DNA of 64,000 bases from Acidobacteriota bacterium (GCA_003697135.1 RFGC01000047.1:124001-188000); one strand, 5' to 3'. Shown: positions 15,175-24,902, numbered from the stretch's first letter. The notes: generated by a model not told the origin, from the letters alone. A program made the numbers and translations.

Positions 15175-18033
15175 ATGGCTAGAGTTTCCAAAAGAAATAA
15201 ATTCAAATCGGGTAAGAATCGCAAAGATAAGAAGACGAAAAACGCTCATGAAGAGATACAAAAAAGACTGCTGAAAGATTTGCTCGAAGGAATCGGAGTC
15301 CCTGAACCCAAACCTTTTCAGCCAGATGAATTTCAGCTTGAGGCACTCAAAGCAATAGAAAAATTTGATGTTCTGGTTACAGCTCCGACCGGAGCAGGCA
15401 AAACCTGGATTGCAAGAGAAGAAATCCGTCGTCTTTTGCTTGAAGGAAAACGTGCATGGTACACAACACCGCTTAAAGCTTTGACAAACTCGAAATACAT
15501 TGAATTTTGCGAGGAGTTCGGTTCTGAATACGTCGGTATTCTCACAGGTGATAGAAAAGAAAATCCGAAAGCTCCGATAATCGTTGGGACAACTGAAATT
15601 TATCGGAATCAACTTTTCGATGCTCTCAGACAGGGAGATAATGTCAACACGGATTTTGTTATCTTCGATGAGGCTCATTATCTATCAGACGACGATAGAG
15701 GGCATGTTTGGGAAGAAGCGATAATTTTAACACCGTCGCGCATTCGCATTTTACTTCTTTCGGCTACCATTGGAAATCCCGAAGAGCTTGCTTCATGGAT
15801 TGAAGAAGTTAGAGGCGTTAAAGTTAAAATAGTCAAAGCTTACAAGCGGCCTGTTGAATTGAGAGCCGCTTGTTTGATGCCAAACTTGGAGCTTCTACCG
15901 CTTCTCAGTGAAGATGGAAAATTAGGAAAAGTATCCAAAGCAGGAAGTAGCTATAGACTACCGAGTTTTTATTATGACCTTTTGCGATCGCCTGAAATAC
16001 CACCGCCACATCTGATAAGCGCATTGCGGAAATACAATCTTTTGCCTGCAATTGTTTTCATGCCAACGCGTAGGAGATGCGATGAAGCGGCACTCGAAGT
16101 TTTACACCGACGTCAGTTTAACGATGAACCCAAGGCTTCTGTCAAGGAAAAGAGACAACGAAGAAAGGAATTCATACAAGAGTTTGAGAAACTTTATCCT
16201 GAGATCGAAGGGCATCGGCACAAAAACTTGGTGATTCAAGCAGGTGTAGCTTCTCATCATGCAGGCCATTTGCCTGCGTGGAAACTGCTTGTAGAAAAGA
16301 TGATGTCCGCAGGACTGCTGGACGCAATTTTTGCAACAACAACCGTAGCAGCAGGTGTTGATTTTCCAGCTAGAACCGTTGTTGTGCTCAACGCTGATAC
16401 CAGAGGCAACGAAGGATGGCGTCCATTGCAGGTGAATGAACTTCAGCAGATGACCGGAAGAGCCGGACGCCGCGGCAAAGATAATGTCGGATTTGTTGTT
16501 CTCGCACCATCTGTTTTTCAGAATCCTACGCACATAGCATCTCTTTTGAAATCTGCACCTGATCCTTTGGTTAGCAAATTCCGCGCAACTTATTCGAGTT
16601 TGCTAAATTTGCTCGATGCCTACGGAAGTTTCGATCAAATCCGTCATATTGCCGAAAAAAGTTTCGCTTTTCGTGAGATTGCTTTTCAAATTTCGCATCT
16701 TGAACGGCAGCGGGAAAGGCGTCTCTCAAAGCTTGAAAAAGCTTGTGTCGAAGCTGGAGTTTTAATTCGTGATTCAAAAAACTCTGAAGCTTGTGGAAGC
16801 AATAATTTCAGACCATTGGAGATGATTCTTGGATATGAGCGTTTGATTGCGGTGCGTCAAAGACTTTTTGAACGGAATACAAGAAACTTTGAGGAAGAAT
16901 TGATAGCATGGCTTAAAGAAAACGTCCGTCCGGGAAGAATAATCTCGAAAAAAGCTCATGGTAGTAAGTTTCTGATGGTTTTGAAGTTGGTAGGCGAGAA
17001 AGTTATTGCGATCAAAGAAGATGGGCGCGGAGCAAGCATAAACTTGAGAAGAATAAAACGCATTTTCGCAAATGAATATGACCTGAAAAAGATGACAAAC
17101 TCTAGGTTTGAAGGTGGTGTGGAAGTTGACGAATTTACAAGAGCTTTTCGAGAAACCGAAGAGGGTAAAAATCCTTTGCTTGAAAAACCCGGTTTCAAAG
17201 AAACTCAAGCTATAGATGAAGCAATTGAAATCGTAGATGAACTTCTTGAAAAAATCGAGCTTGAAATCTCAACAAGAAGTGACAGGACTCAAAAGGAAAT
17301 CGAATTATTTTTGTGGGAGCATCTTAAAGATGCTGAATTTATCGAAAGGACTGAAAGGACAATAGAAAGTTTGAGAGAAACAATTTGGTTACCGTTTGAA
17401 AGAAAAGCGAGAGTTTTAGCACATTTCGGCTACTTGAACTTTCGTGAAGAGAAGGTAACCGAGATTGGTAGATGGCTAGCAGATTTGAGAGTTGACCGTC
17501 CGCTTCTAATAGGCGAGGCGCTTCGCCGAATAGATTTCAGTAATGCTCAGCCAAAACACTTTGCCGCTTTTATCGGATCGCTTGCGGCTGATAGAGAGAG
17601 AAGCTTTGGTTATCCAGATTTAGAACATGAGACTTTGGAGCTTTTGACTTCTTTAGAAGAAGTGATATTTGACGTTTCAAAAGTCGAGTGGAAATATGGG
17701 ATTCAGCCTGAAACAGAGATAAATTTTTCGGCTGCCGCAGCAGTTGAAAAATGGGCTGAAGGAATTGAATGGAAAGAGTTGGTCAGGAAAACTCAAGCAG
17801 AAGAAGGCGATTTAGTAAGGCTTTTGTCGAGAACAGGAGAGGTTTTGCTGCAGATTGCACATCTGAAAGCTTTAGCCGACAGTGACTTGCGAGGAGCACT
17901 CGATAGTAATGAGGGTTTTGAGACATCGCTTGTTAAAGCTGATGTTTCTTCCGAAGTAATTGCTCATCAAAGTTTATCGGAACTTTCAAGAATCGCTGCT
18001 GAACTTATCTTACGTGAGCCTGTCAAGTCTTGA
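15175..18033 (+). CDS. Ski2/Mtr4-like DEAD/DEAH-box RNA helicase
   Basis: 952 residues from the ATG at 15175, which opens with a basic tail (MARVSKRNKFKSGKNRKDKK); an ATG at 15139 would add 12 residues of unlikely sequence. Superfamily-2 motifs are clear: Walker A TAPTGAGKT (69-77), DEAH box (165-168), SAT motif LLLSATIGN (from 193), TTVAAGVDFPARTVV, and motif VI QMTGRAGRRG. The C-terminal third resembles the DSHCT helical region of Ski2/Dob1 helicases. Bacterial members are annotated as DEAD/DEAH-box or HelY-like helicases, probably remodelling RNA. No partner nuclease is adjacent. Confidence 0.92.
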   Translation: MARVSKRNKFKSGKNRKDKKTKNAHEEIQKRLLKDLLEGIGVPEPKPFQPDEFQLEALKAIEKFDVLVTAPTGAGKTWIAREEIRRLLLEGKRAWYTTPLKALTNSKYIEFCEEFGSEYVGILTGDRKENPKAPIIVGTTEIYRNQLFDALRQGDNVNTDFVIFDEAHYLSDDDRGHVWEEAIILTPSRIRILLLSATIGNPEELASWIEEVRGVKVKIVKAYKRPVELRAACLMPNLELLPLLSEDGKLGKVSKAGSSYRLPSFYYDLLRSPEIPPPHLISALRKYNLLPAIVFMPTRRRCDEAALEVLHRRQFNDEPKASVKEKRQRRKEFIQEFEKLYPEIEGHRHKNLVIQAGVASHHAGHLPAWKLLVEKMMSAGLLDAIFATTTVAAGVDFPARTVVVLNADTRGNEGWRPLQVNELQQMTGRAGRRGKDNVGFVVLAPSVFQNPTHIASLLKSAPDPLVSKFRATYSSLLNLLDAYGSFDQIRHIAEKSFAFREIAFQISHLERQRERRLSKLEKACVEAGVLIRDSKNSEACGSNNFRPLEMILGYERLIAVRQRLFERNTRNFEEELIAWLKENVRPGRIISKKAHGSKFLMVLKLVGEKVIAIKEDGRGASINLRRIKRIFANEYDLKKMTNSRFEGGVEVDEFTRAFRETEEGKNPLLEKPGFKETQAIDEAIEIVDELLEKIELEISTRSDRTQKEIELFLWEHLKDAEFIERTERTIESLRETIWLPFERKARVLAHFGYLNFREEKVTEIGRWLADLRVDRPLLIGEALRRIDFSNAQPKHFAAFIGSLAADRERSFGYPDLEHETLELLTSLEEVIFDVSKVEWKYGIQPETEINFSAAAAVEKWAEGIEWKELVRKTQAEEGDLVRLLSRTGEVLLQIAHLKALADSDLRGALDSNEGFETSLVKADVSSEVIAHQSLSELSRIAAELILREPVKS

Positions 18034-18078
18034 TGAATACCGAAGACAGCATAATTTCTCATACTTGGCAAAAATTTC

Positions 18079-18107
18079 TTGTATCTCTTTAACTTTTGTT
18101 GTATAAG
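18079..18107 (+). promoter_or_regulatory. Possible sigma-70 promoter for the GY-repeat protein
   Basis: TTGTAT (18079-18084) and TATAAG (18102-18107) are 17 bases apart, about 40 bases before the ATG at 18148. The boxes are imperfect and were found by eye only. Confidence 0.35.
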
Positions 18108-18147
18108 TCTAAGGAGAGAAAAAGTTTTTGAAAAGGAGAGAAGGTAA

Positions 18148-19119
18148 ATGAGTAAAATCATAGGTTTCGCTGTTATTCTTTGTGGTTTGTTGATTTTGAT
18201 CAAAGCACAAGATGCAAGCACTGCGTTGTATAGGGGCTACAGAGCGGGATATTCAGACGGTTACATGGCGGGCTATCGCGATGGTTCTGAGGGACGAGAA
18301 AAGAATCACCAAATCCATTCCGAATATCAAAAAGCTGATAGAGCCTACCGAGCAGAGTTCGGGTCTTTGGAAGATTACAAAAACGGCTATCGTCGTGGTT
18401 TTGAAAAAGGCTATGCTGATGGATTTGAAAAGCGTGAATTCAGACCGGAGATGCCAGCGGAGCTACAGAAGTCGGTTGGAGGATCGGGAGAAACATCTGA
18501 AGAAGCCAACAAAGGAACCAAAACTTCAAATGAATCCGATACAGGGGAGAATCCAGTCAAAACAAGCGAAGACGAGCCAACGATCATCATTCCCGCAGAT
18601 ACAGAGCTTGTAATAGAGCTTGAGCAAGACCTTTCAACTGAGAGGAACAAGGCTGGAGATAAATTCACCGCTAGAGTCATATCGCCAAGAGAAATATACG
18701 GTGCAGTGATCGAAGGAAGAATTAACAAACTTCAAAAGCCTGGAAGAATTAAAAGGCGCGCCGAGATGTTACTTTCGTTTGACATAATAAGAGTAAATGA
18801 AAGACGTTGGGCTAACTACAATGCCATGGTTGTCGAAGTTTTACCGATAGCAGGCGATAACATAAAGCAAGTTGATGATGAAGGAGTTTTGCAAGGCAAA
18901 AGTTCGGTCAAGGATGATGCGAAAAGGGTAGCTATTTCAACTGGTGCCGGTGCTGTTGCTGGTGGCATAATTGGTGGGCCTGTTGGTGTGGCGGTTGGTG
19001 CAGGCGTTGGTGCGGCTTTTGGTGTTGGAACAATCGTCGTGGATAGAGGAAAGCACATAAGACTCTCAAAAGGTCAAAGGCTACGAATCAGAACTGTTTA
19101 TGAAACCCAGATAAGATAG
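18148..19119 (+). CDS. Secreted GY-repeat / glycine-zipper protein
   Basis: 323 residues. A signal peptide (about 1-21, ending I-K-A-Q) is followed by tandem G-Y-x-x-G-Y-x-D-G units (GYRAGYSDGYMAGYRDG at 30-46, and again GYRRGFEKGYADGFEK near 85-100). A polar Ser/Thr/Glu linker leads to a beta-rich domain (IPADTELVIELEQDLSTER...GDKFTARV...YGAVIEGRIN) like those of acidobacterial proteins built around an IPAGT-type barrel. The end is a glycine-zipper hairpin (GAVAGGIIGGPVGVAVGAG), a pattern that packs in membranes. A good ribosome-binding site (GGAGAGAAGG) precedes the ATG. Probably periplasmic or outer-membrane associated; function unknown. Confidence 0.78.
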   Translation: MSKIIGFAVILCGLLILIKAQDASTALYRGYRAGYSDGYMAGYRDGSEGREKNHQIHSEYQKADRAYRAEFGSLEDYKNGYRRGFEKGYADGFEKREFRPEMPAELQKSVGGSGETSEEANKGTKTSNESDTGENPVKTSEDEPTIIIPADTELVIELEQDLSTERNKAGDKFTARVISPREIYGAVIEGRINKLQKPGRIKRRAEMLLSFDIIRVNERRWANYNAMVVEVLPIAGDNIKQVDDEGVLQGKSSVKDDAKRVAISTGAGAVAGGIIGGPVGVAVGAGVGAAFGVGTIVVDRGKHIRLSKGQRLRIRTVYETQIR

Positions 19120-19180
19120 ATTTCTTTTCAGAAAGCCAATTGAAACTCTAATTCGGTAAAGCGATACAGTCGGTTTTTAG

Positions 19181-20533
19181 TTAAAGCCTGATTATTTTAG
19201 CTTTACTGCCGTTACGAATTTCTTCAGAAAGAGCATTTCTCGTGTCAACTATCACAGAAGCAAGTTCGCAGATGCGCTTATAGTCAATGCAAGAATGATC
19301 CGTGCAAATCACGACGCAATCGGCTGATTTTATCAGTTCATCTGTTAACTCTTGATTGTAAAGCGGTTCACCATCGCCGATTGTGTAGGCATGATCGAAT
19401 GTTACTTCAGGCACGAAAGGATCATGATAAAAAACTTCTGCACCGCGTGCCCGCAAAAGGTCAATAACCGATAAAGCAGGTGACTCACGCATGTCGTCAA
19501 TATCCTTTTTGTAGGCTACACCGAGAATCAAAATCTTCGAGCCTTTGAGAGGCTTCTGTTCGTCATTTAGGGCATCTCTGACAAGTTCGACGACATACTT
19601 GGGCATCGAGGAGTTTATTTCTTCGGCTAGCGTTATGAACTTTGAATCGAAGCCGTGTTGTCTAGCTTTCCATGAGAGGTAATGCGGATCAAGCGGTATG
19701 CAATGTCCGCCTATTCCTGGTCCGGGATAGAAGGGCATAAAACCGAATGGTTTTGTAGCCGCCGCCTTTACTACTTCCCATGTATCAATTCCAAGGGTTC
19801 TGCAAAGTTTTGCCATTTCATTTGCCATACCGATATTGATTGCTCTGAAGGTGTTTTCCCAGAGTTTTGCCGCTTCCGCTACTCGTGCTGAGCTTACCGG
19901 GTAAACCTTCTCGACTATTTGAGAATACAAAAGGGCGGCTATTTGAGTTGAATCTTTCGACACACCGCCGACAACTTTTGGTATGTTGTGAGTTTGAAAT
20001 TGTGGGTTTCCGGGATCAACTCTTTCAGGTGAAAAAGCAAGGAAGAAATCTTCGTCTAGCTTTAGTCCTGTTTCTTCTATCATCGGCAGAAGAACTTCAT
20101 CAGTTGTCCCAGGGTAAGTGGTTGACTCTAGTATTATCAATTGACCGCTGCGGGCATGCTTTTTTATTTCTTCACCAGCCGCCAAAATGTAGGACATATC
20201 AGGGTCTTTGGTTTTTCTAAGTGGTGTTGGAACACAGATTATTATTGCATCGCATTCTTTTAGACTTGAAAAGTCGCAAGTCGCCGAAAGACGCTTTTCA
20301 GCGACGCAGCTTTTCACCTTCTCTGTCGGAACGTCAACTATGTATGATTTTCCAGAATTGATTGATTCGACCTTTTTTGGGTCAACCTCGAAGCCAATTC
20401 CTCTGAATCCTTTTGAACAAAATTCTGTTATCAGAGGTAAACCTACATAGCCAAGTCCAATAACACCTATGGTTGCTTTTTTTTCTTTTATGAGATTTTC
20501 AAGGACTAGTTTTATATTCGATTGTTGTTTCAT
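19181..20533 (-). CDS. UDP-N-acetylglucosamine/-mannosamine 6-dehydrogenase (nucleotide sugar dehydrogenase)
   Basis: A 450-residue UDP-glucose/GDP-mannose dehydrogenase family enzyme, oxidising C6 of a UDP-sugar to a uronate with two NAD+. Seen: Rossmann GLGYVG (26-31), the central helix KLWENTFRAINIGMANE with Lys223 and Asn226, catalytic Cys278 in GIGGHCIPLDP, and the C-terminal domain with ILGVAYKKDIDDMRESP. The form GGHCIPLDP is typical of the WbpA/WecC branch that uses UDP-N-acetylhexosamines, not of UDP-glucose dehydrogenase. The product would feed capsule or O-antigen synthesis. It stands alone; no glycosyltransferase is next to it. Confidence 0.92.
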   Translation of the reverse strand: MKQQSNIKLVLENLIKEKKATIGVIGLGYVGLPLITEFCSKGFRGIGFEVDPKKVESINSGKSYIVDVPTEKVKSCVAEKRLSATCDFSSLKECDAIIICVPTPLRKTKDPDMSYILAAGEEIKKHARSGQLIILESTTYPGTTDEVLLPMIEETGLKLDEDFFLAFSPERVDPGNPQFQTHNIPKVVGGVSKDSTQIAALLYSQIVEKVYPVSSARVAEAAKLWENTFRAINIGMANEMAKLCRTLGIDTWEVVKAAATKPFGFMPFYPGPGIGGHCIPLDPHYLSWKARQHGFDSKFITLAEEINSSMPKYVVELVRDALNDEQKPLKGSKILILGVAYKKDIDDMRESPALSVIDLLRARGAEVFYHDPFVPEVTFDHAYTIGDGEPLYNQELTDELIKSADCVVICTDHSCIDYKRICELASVIVDTRNALSEEIRNGSKAKIIRL

Positions 20534-20703
20534 TTTTATCCTGCACTCTTTATAAAAATTTCTACTTTGAACGATGTTAATTTAGCAAAGTGGAAACTGT
20601 CAAGGTGCGGTTGCTGGGGTTTGTCTTATGGAGAGTTAATCTCTCGAAAAATTGAACTGGGTTTTGTTAGAATTTTTCAATAAAGATTTCGTGAAGGTTT
20701 GAT

Positions 20704-21918
20704 ATGTCGGCAGAAACAGCGAATCCAATTGTTCGCAGTATTTTAAGTGGTAATGCTCCGAGACCAGCGAAATTGGCAGCGGCGCGAGGTGTTTTACCTT
20801 TGTCTCAAACCGATCTTCTCGAAGTGTTGGCTAGTTTGATAAACGATCAAGACGAGGAAATTGCATCTGCGGCTGGAGAAACACTTCGAGAGCAAGCCAA
20901 AACTGAGACCATCGTTGATATTTTGAAAACTGATGAAGTTCCAGTCGGCGTCTTGAGTTACTTCGTTCAAGCTGACGATATTCCGCGTGAAGTTCAAGAA
21001 ATAGCTATCATCAACGCAAAGACGCCTGATTCTGCGATACTGAATTTTGTTAGAAAAACTCAAGATGGAAGTTTGTTAGAGTTAGTTGCAATCAATCAAC
21101 AAAGGCTTATTCGCACGCCTGAGTTAATTGAGGCAATTATTGAAAATCCTCATCGAACGGCGGAGGCTGAAAGAAGAGCGCGAGAAACGAAAAGAGAGTT
21201 TTTTGAAAAAGAAAGAGGCGCGCAGCAAATTGCAAATGAGCTTAGAACACAGGGCAATTTGGCGGCAGCTGAATTTATCGAAAAAGCAGAATTCGTCCGT
21301 GATCCAGAGGCTTCAGGGTTAACGGTAGAAGATGCATTTTTGATAGCAAAACATATTGAAATACCGGATTCTGAAACAGATGATTCTTGGCTGGCGCTTG
21401 AATACATCGAGGAGTTATACGAAGAAACTGAGCAGCAGCGTGCCCTAGCCGTTAACAAGATTTTGAACGAATTTAGAGCCGAAGGAGACGAGGTTTCTGC
21501 CGAAAGAGTTGCATTGATAAACCGCATAATGCGAATGAGTGTGAAAGATCGAGTCAAACTTGCTATGAAAGGCGACAGAGAGGCTCGAAGTATATTGATT
21601 CGAGACTCTAACCGAGTTGTAGCGCAAGCGGTGATTCAAAACCCACGTATTACGGATCAAGAAGTCGAGAAAATAGCGGCTATGCGAACCGTTCCGGAAG
21701 AAGTTTTAAGACAAATAGCGTCGAATCGTCAATGGGCTAAACTTTATCCAGTTATTCACAACTTGGCGAGAAATCCACGAACGCCTGTCGCTGTAGCAAT
21801 GGGCATTTTGACAAGACTTCATATCAAAGACCTTGAAGCGCTGAGTAAAAATCGGAATGTTTCTGACGCAGTTAGGACTCAGGCCCTTCGCCTGTCTAAA
21901 ACCCGTAAGGGCAATTGA
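20704..21918 (+). CDS. HEAT-like helical-repeat protein, conserved hypothetical
   Basis: 404 residues, no signal or membrane segment, almost wholly helical. Repeating units of about 20-25 residues of the form V-x-x-A-(V/I)-I-x-N-P-R-(I/T)-(T/P) occur twice near the C-terminus (AVIQNPRITDQEVEKIAAM at about 305-323 and NLARNPRTPVAVAMGIL at about 359-375), and degenerate HEAT-like helices fill the first 150 residues. A charged coiled-coil-like stretch (EAERRARETKREFFEKERG) lies between. It resembles leucine-rich-repeat-variant or HEAT proteins of Acidobacteriota and Deltaproteobacteria with no assigned job. It likely serves as a protein-binding scaffold. It is a single gene with 170 bp upstream. 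Confidence 0.7.
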   Translation: MSAETANPIVRSILSGNAPRPAKLAAARGVLPLSQTDLLEVLASLINDQDEEIASAAGETLREQAKTETIVDILKTDEVPVGVLSYFVQADDIPREVQEIAIINAKTPDSAILNFVRKTQDGSLLELVAINQQRLIRTPELIEAIIENPHRTAEAERRARETKREFFEKERGAQQIANELRTQGNLAAAEFIEKAEFVRDPEASGLTVEDAFLIAKHIEIPDSETDDSWLALEYIEELYEETEQQRALAVNKILNEFRAEGDEVSAERVALINRIMRMSVKDRVKLAMKGDREARSILIRDSNRVVAQAVIQNPRITDQEVEKIAAMRTVPEEVLRQIASNRQWAKLYPVIHNLARNPRTPVAVAMGILTRLHIKDLEALSKNRNVSDAVRTQALRLSKTRKGN

Positions 21919-22098
21919 GCTTTGTATCTTGAGCCAAACAAGTTTCATCAGATAGTTTGTCTTTAGGCGGTTGTTTTTTCGGTCAGAGCCTCTATTTTTG
22001 CTTTGTAAAAGCTAGCTTGTGGTGTTTTTCAGATTTCTGCTTTTAGTAGTCTCTTACGAAATTTTTCTGTAAATTATTTTCTGGTCTCGGTTTCTGCG

Positions 22099-23802
22099 AT
22101 GAAGTATTTGGGTTTTTTAATTCTTGTTTTCTTGTTTTTACAAAGTTGCGGTAAAGAGCAAGAAGTGGAAAAGTCCATCGCTTTTTTGCCGAAGAATAAA
22201 CCGCCTGCAATCAATGAACTACGTTGGAGTAATGGGAAAAAGCCGAGAACATTCGATCCTGCAAAAGCTTTTGCACCACCTGAAACCGATATTGTGAGAG
22301 CTATTTTCAAAGGTTTGACGGATATTGATCCAAAAACATTGCAGCCAATACCTGCAATTGCCGTTAGCTGGCAAGCGTCTGAAGATTACAGAGTTTGGAC
22401 TTTTCAACTGCGCAGAGATGCCAAGTGGACAAACGGCGAAGCAGTAACAGCTACAGATTTCGTCAAATCATGGCAGAGGCTTATTTCTTTATCAAGCTCG
22501 GTGCCTCATATAAGACTTCTCAAAAATATAGTCGGAATGGATACCGAGAAAATCTTACCTATTTTTGCCGATGAGGAGAAAGACAATAAAAAGTCAATAC
22601 TCGAGTTCGCCAACAACGGTGTTCTAGGTGAAGATAATGCTGAAAGAAAGGCGTCATCTGAGCAGGAAGGTAAGGCTTTTTTTGGAGTTGAAGCGCTAGA
22701 TGATTTCACTTTACGGGTTAGGCTGGTTCATCCCGATCGTGATTTTCCTGCTTTGGTAGCTCATACGGTTTTTTATCCAGTTTATCAAGGTGGTAAAGAA
22801 TTTAGGAAGGACGACTTAACAACCGAAATCACAACTAATGGGGCTTTTCGCTTGGTTTCTGTTGAAAAAGACGTAGTAATTCTTGAGAAAAACAATCTTT
22901 ATTGGGGCGCGTCGGAGACATTTCTGGATCGAATCAAAATCATTCATTTCGAGAATTCGGAAGAAGCGCTTGAGGCTTACAGAAATGGTGATATTGATGT
23001 TTTGACGAACGCGACTTTTACGCCTACAGCCTTGAAACTTCTTGCTGGATTTGACGATTTTTCTCAAACCGTGCATAGTGCGGTGAATCTTTATCAATTC
23101 AATCAGCTAAATCCGCCTTTTAATGACCGTCGTGTTCGTGAAGCTTTAGCTATTTCGATTGAAAGAGATCGAATAGCGGAAGACGAAGGCAGTGGCTTTG
23201 TAAAGCCTGCCTTTTCCTACTTGCCTCTTAGCGAACCGAAAATCAAGGAGGATGTAGAAAGAGCCAAAAAACTGCTTTCAGAAGCCGGTTTTTCGAACGG
23301 AGAGAATTTCCCGACTATAAGGCTTTTGATAAATCGTAATGATATGCAAAGAAGAATAGCTAGAGCGATTGCGAAAATGTGGGAAAGAAATCTCAATATC
23401 AAAACCGAAATTATTGTCAAAGAAAACAAAGACCTCGAAATTGCTGTTAGAAACTCTGAATTCGATATTGTCCGAAGGGGAGTGGTTTTGTCAACGATGA
23501 GCGAAACTGCTAACATGATTTTGCTTTTCCCGAAAGACGAGCCTTTCCCATCTGAAATCAGTGAAGTTGCAGAAGGAATTTTTGAAGGTGAATCAGAGGA
23601 ACTTCTTGACAAGAGACTAGAGAATTGGCTTATCACGGGAGGTGAAGCTATAACGAGCGAGGAAAAAGCTTTACAAGAATTGCCCGCCATACCGATTTAC
23701 TTCCCAACTGCTTATTGTCTGATGAAACCTTACGTCAAAAACTTCGTTCTAAATCCGCTCGATTCTGTTTTGCTCGAAAAGGTTTGGATAGAGAGGAAGT
23801 AA
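22099..23802 (+). CDS. Peptide/solute-binding lipoprotein of an ABC transporter (SBP family 5, OppA-like)
   Basis: 567 residues. A lipoprotein signal with lipobox L-Q-S-C puts the lipid-anchored Cys at residue 17. The family-5 solute-binding signature is seen: EPRTFDPAKAF-like start (KKPRTFDPAKAFAPPETDIV), then IPAIAVSWQASEDYRVWTFQLRRDAKWTNGEAVTATDFV. A C-terminal lobe has NPPFNDRRVREALAISIERDRI. Ligands of this family are oligopeptides, dipeptides, nickel or sugars; OppA-like is the closest description. No permease or ATPase gene is beside it, so it must share a transporter encoded elsewhere. The insert at about 150-195 is rich in Glu/Lys. Confidence 0.88.
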   Translation: MKYLGFLILVFLFLQSCGKEQEVEKSIAFLPKNKPPAINELRWSNGKKPRTFDPAKAFAPPETDIVRAIFKGLTDIDPKTLQPIPAIAVSWQASEDYRVWTFQLRRDAKWTNGEAVTATDFVKSWQRLISLSSSVPHIRLLKNIVGMDTEKILPIFADEEKDNKKSILEFANNGVLGEDNAERKASSEQEGKAFFGVEALDDFTLRVRLVHPDRDFPALVAHTVFYPVYQGGKEFRKDDLTTEITTNGAFRLVSVEKDVVILEKNNLYWGASETFLDRIKIIHFENSEEALEAYRNGDIDVLTNATFTPTALKLLAGFDDFSQTVHSAVNLYQFNQLNPPFNDRRVREALAISIERDRIAEDEGSGFVKPAFSYLPLSEPKIKEDVERAKKLLSEAGFSNGENFPTIRLLINRNDMQRRIARAIAKMWERNLNIKTEIIVKENKDLEIAVRNSEFDIVRRGVVLSTMSETANMILLFPKDEPFPSEISEVAEGIFEGESEELLDKRLENWLITGGEAITSEEKALQELPAIPIYFPTAYCLMKPYVKNFVLNPLDSVLLEKVWIERK

Positions 23803-23850
23803 TACTTACCGACAAAACAATGCGGTATGTATTAAGTCGTTATTTTTGGT

Positions 23851-24039
23851 CTAAAGCCTGTTTGCTTTTCCTTTTATCGCATCTTTAAGTGATTCAGGAG
23901 TAATTTTGTAAACGTCGAATTCACTAATGCTTTTGTTAGTTATTCCGATTTGATATTCAATTCCGCAGGTGTATTTTTCATGAAAATCTGTAAAGCCTTC
24001 GAGTGAGAATCTTTGCTGGTTTTTACTGCTGAAAATCAT
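23851..24039 (-). CDS. Small protein, Imm8-like fragment, coupled to the upstream secreted-protein gene
   Basis: 62 residues starting at an ATG that overlaps the stop of the upstream gene as TAATG, a typical translational coupling, which is why I believe it is real. The sequence IEYQIGITNKSISEFDVYKITPESL resembles the core of immunity-protein-8 (Imm8) folds, in which I-G-x-x-G-x-x-x-F-D-x-x-V-x-T-P-x-x-L is recurrent. It is about half the usual length, so it could be a remnant or a compact variant. No toxin gene is next to it; the neighbour is a secreted protein of unknown role. Confidence 0.5.
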   Translation of the reverse strand: MIFSSKNQQRFSLEGFTDFHEKYTCGIEYQIGITNKSISEFDVYKITPESLKDAIKGKANRL

Positions 24040-24902
24040 TATTTCGTCTTTTTTATTTGCTCCACGAGTCTTTTGGCATGGTTTCGGGCTATTAACGGGA
24101 TTCTTTCGTCATTTACCAATTCTTCAAGGAGCGGTAGCATCTGTAGCGGATCGGAGATTTCATTGCGTTTGAGGTAAGAATCAAGTCTATCCATTAGGCG
24201 TGGAGCATCGAGCGGTTGATTTTCTCTTGCAAGGTTTATCTCAAATTGCCAGATAAATTGATTGCTGATTTTGCGGTATTCGTCTGCCAGTGCTCTGGCT
24301 TCCTTTCTTTCAGACCAATTAAACTGAACGCTTCTTTCTTTTTCCGGTGTTTTCAAGCTTATCTTGGTAGTCCCTAGATGCGAGTAGTTTCTTTCAGTGG
24401 ATTGATATTCTTCGTTCGAGTTTAGAAAATTCAGTGCTTGGAAGAGGGAGTTTATTTTCTCCAAAGCTGTTTTGGAAAGATTTATTGGCTCAGAGATTTC
24501 TTCGTCTAGGTCTTTTTTCCAGAATGTAATCTTTCCTTTTCCGCTTTCGTCATGTTCGATTTGAATGCGGGTTATGTAGAAGTGCTTAGGCGACTCGAAT
24601 TCGTAAAGGTATTTGTATTTTCCCGAGTTTTCTACTCCTTCTGATAGTGGTGCTTCTATTTTCTGTGAGTTTCGTGTTTCTTGAAGACTATCGCCGCTGC
24701 GTTGATTTTTCTTTTGTGGAATCGGTCCAGTGGCAGGTTCAGTTTTGCTCGGTTGTGTTTCTTCTCTTGGATTCACGGTTTTTTCAGAGGTCTTCTTTGG
24801 CGATCTCTTTCTTGCCTTAGTTTGTGCTTTGCTTTCTGCGAAGCTAAAAAGAAGGCAGAATGCGACCAAAAAAACTAAAAATTTGAATTTTCTTCTGTTC
24901 AT
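24039..24902 (-). CDS. Secreted hypothetical protein
   Basis: 287 residues with an N-terminal signal peptide (about 1-27, ending A-E-S-K-A-Q) and a low-complexity basic and Pro/Thr/Glu linker to about residue 90. A domain with alternating beta strands follows (YKYLYEFESPKHFYITRI, GKGKITFWKKDLDEE), then a helical end with LDSYLKRNEISDPLQMLPLLEELVND. I do not recognise a family. It starts inside the SMC stop codon (4-bp overlap, ATGA) and ends overlapping the 62-residue gene, so smc, this gene and the small gene form one coupled operon. Confidence 0.75.
   Translation of the reverse strand: MNRRKFKFLVFLVAFCLLFSFAESKAQTKARKRSPKKTSEKTVNPREETQPSKTEPATGPIPQKKNQRSGDSLQETRNSQKIEAPLSEGVENSGKYKYLYEFESPKHFYITRIQIEHDESGKGKITFWKKDLDEEISEPINLSKTALEKINSLFQALNFLNSNEEYQSTERNYSHLGTTKISLKTPEKERSVQFNWSERKEARALADEYRKISNQFIWQFEINLARENQPLDAPRLMDRLDSYLKRNEISDPLQMLPLLEELVNDERIPLIARNHAKRLVEQIKKTK

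Noticed and set aside
14989-15678. 229-codon minus-strand frame over the DUF4440-like gene end and the helicase start
   Set aside because: It is antisense to two well-supported genes, has no recognisable domain, and its cysteine/phenylalanine-rich composition is that of an antisense frame.
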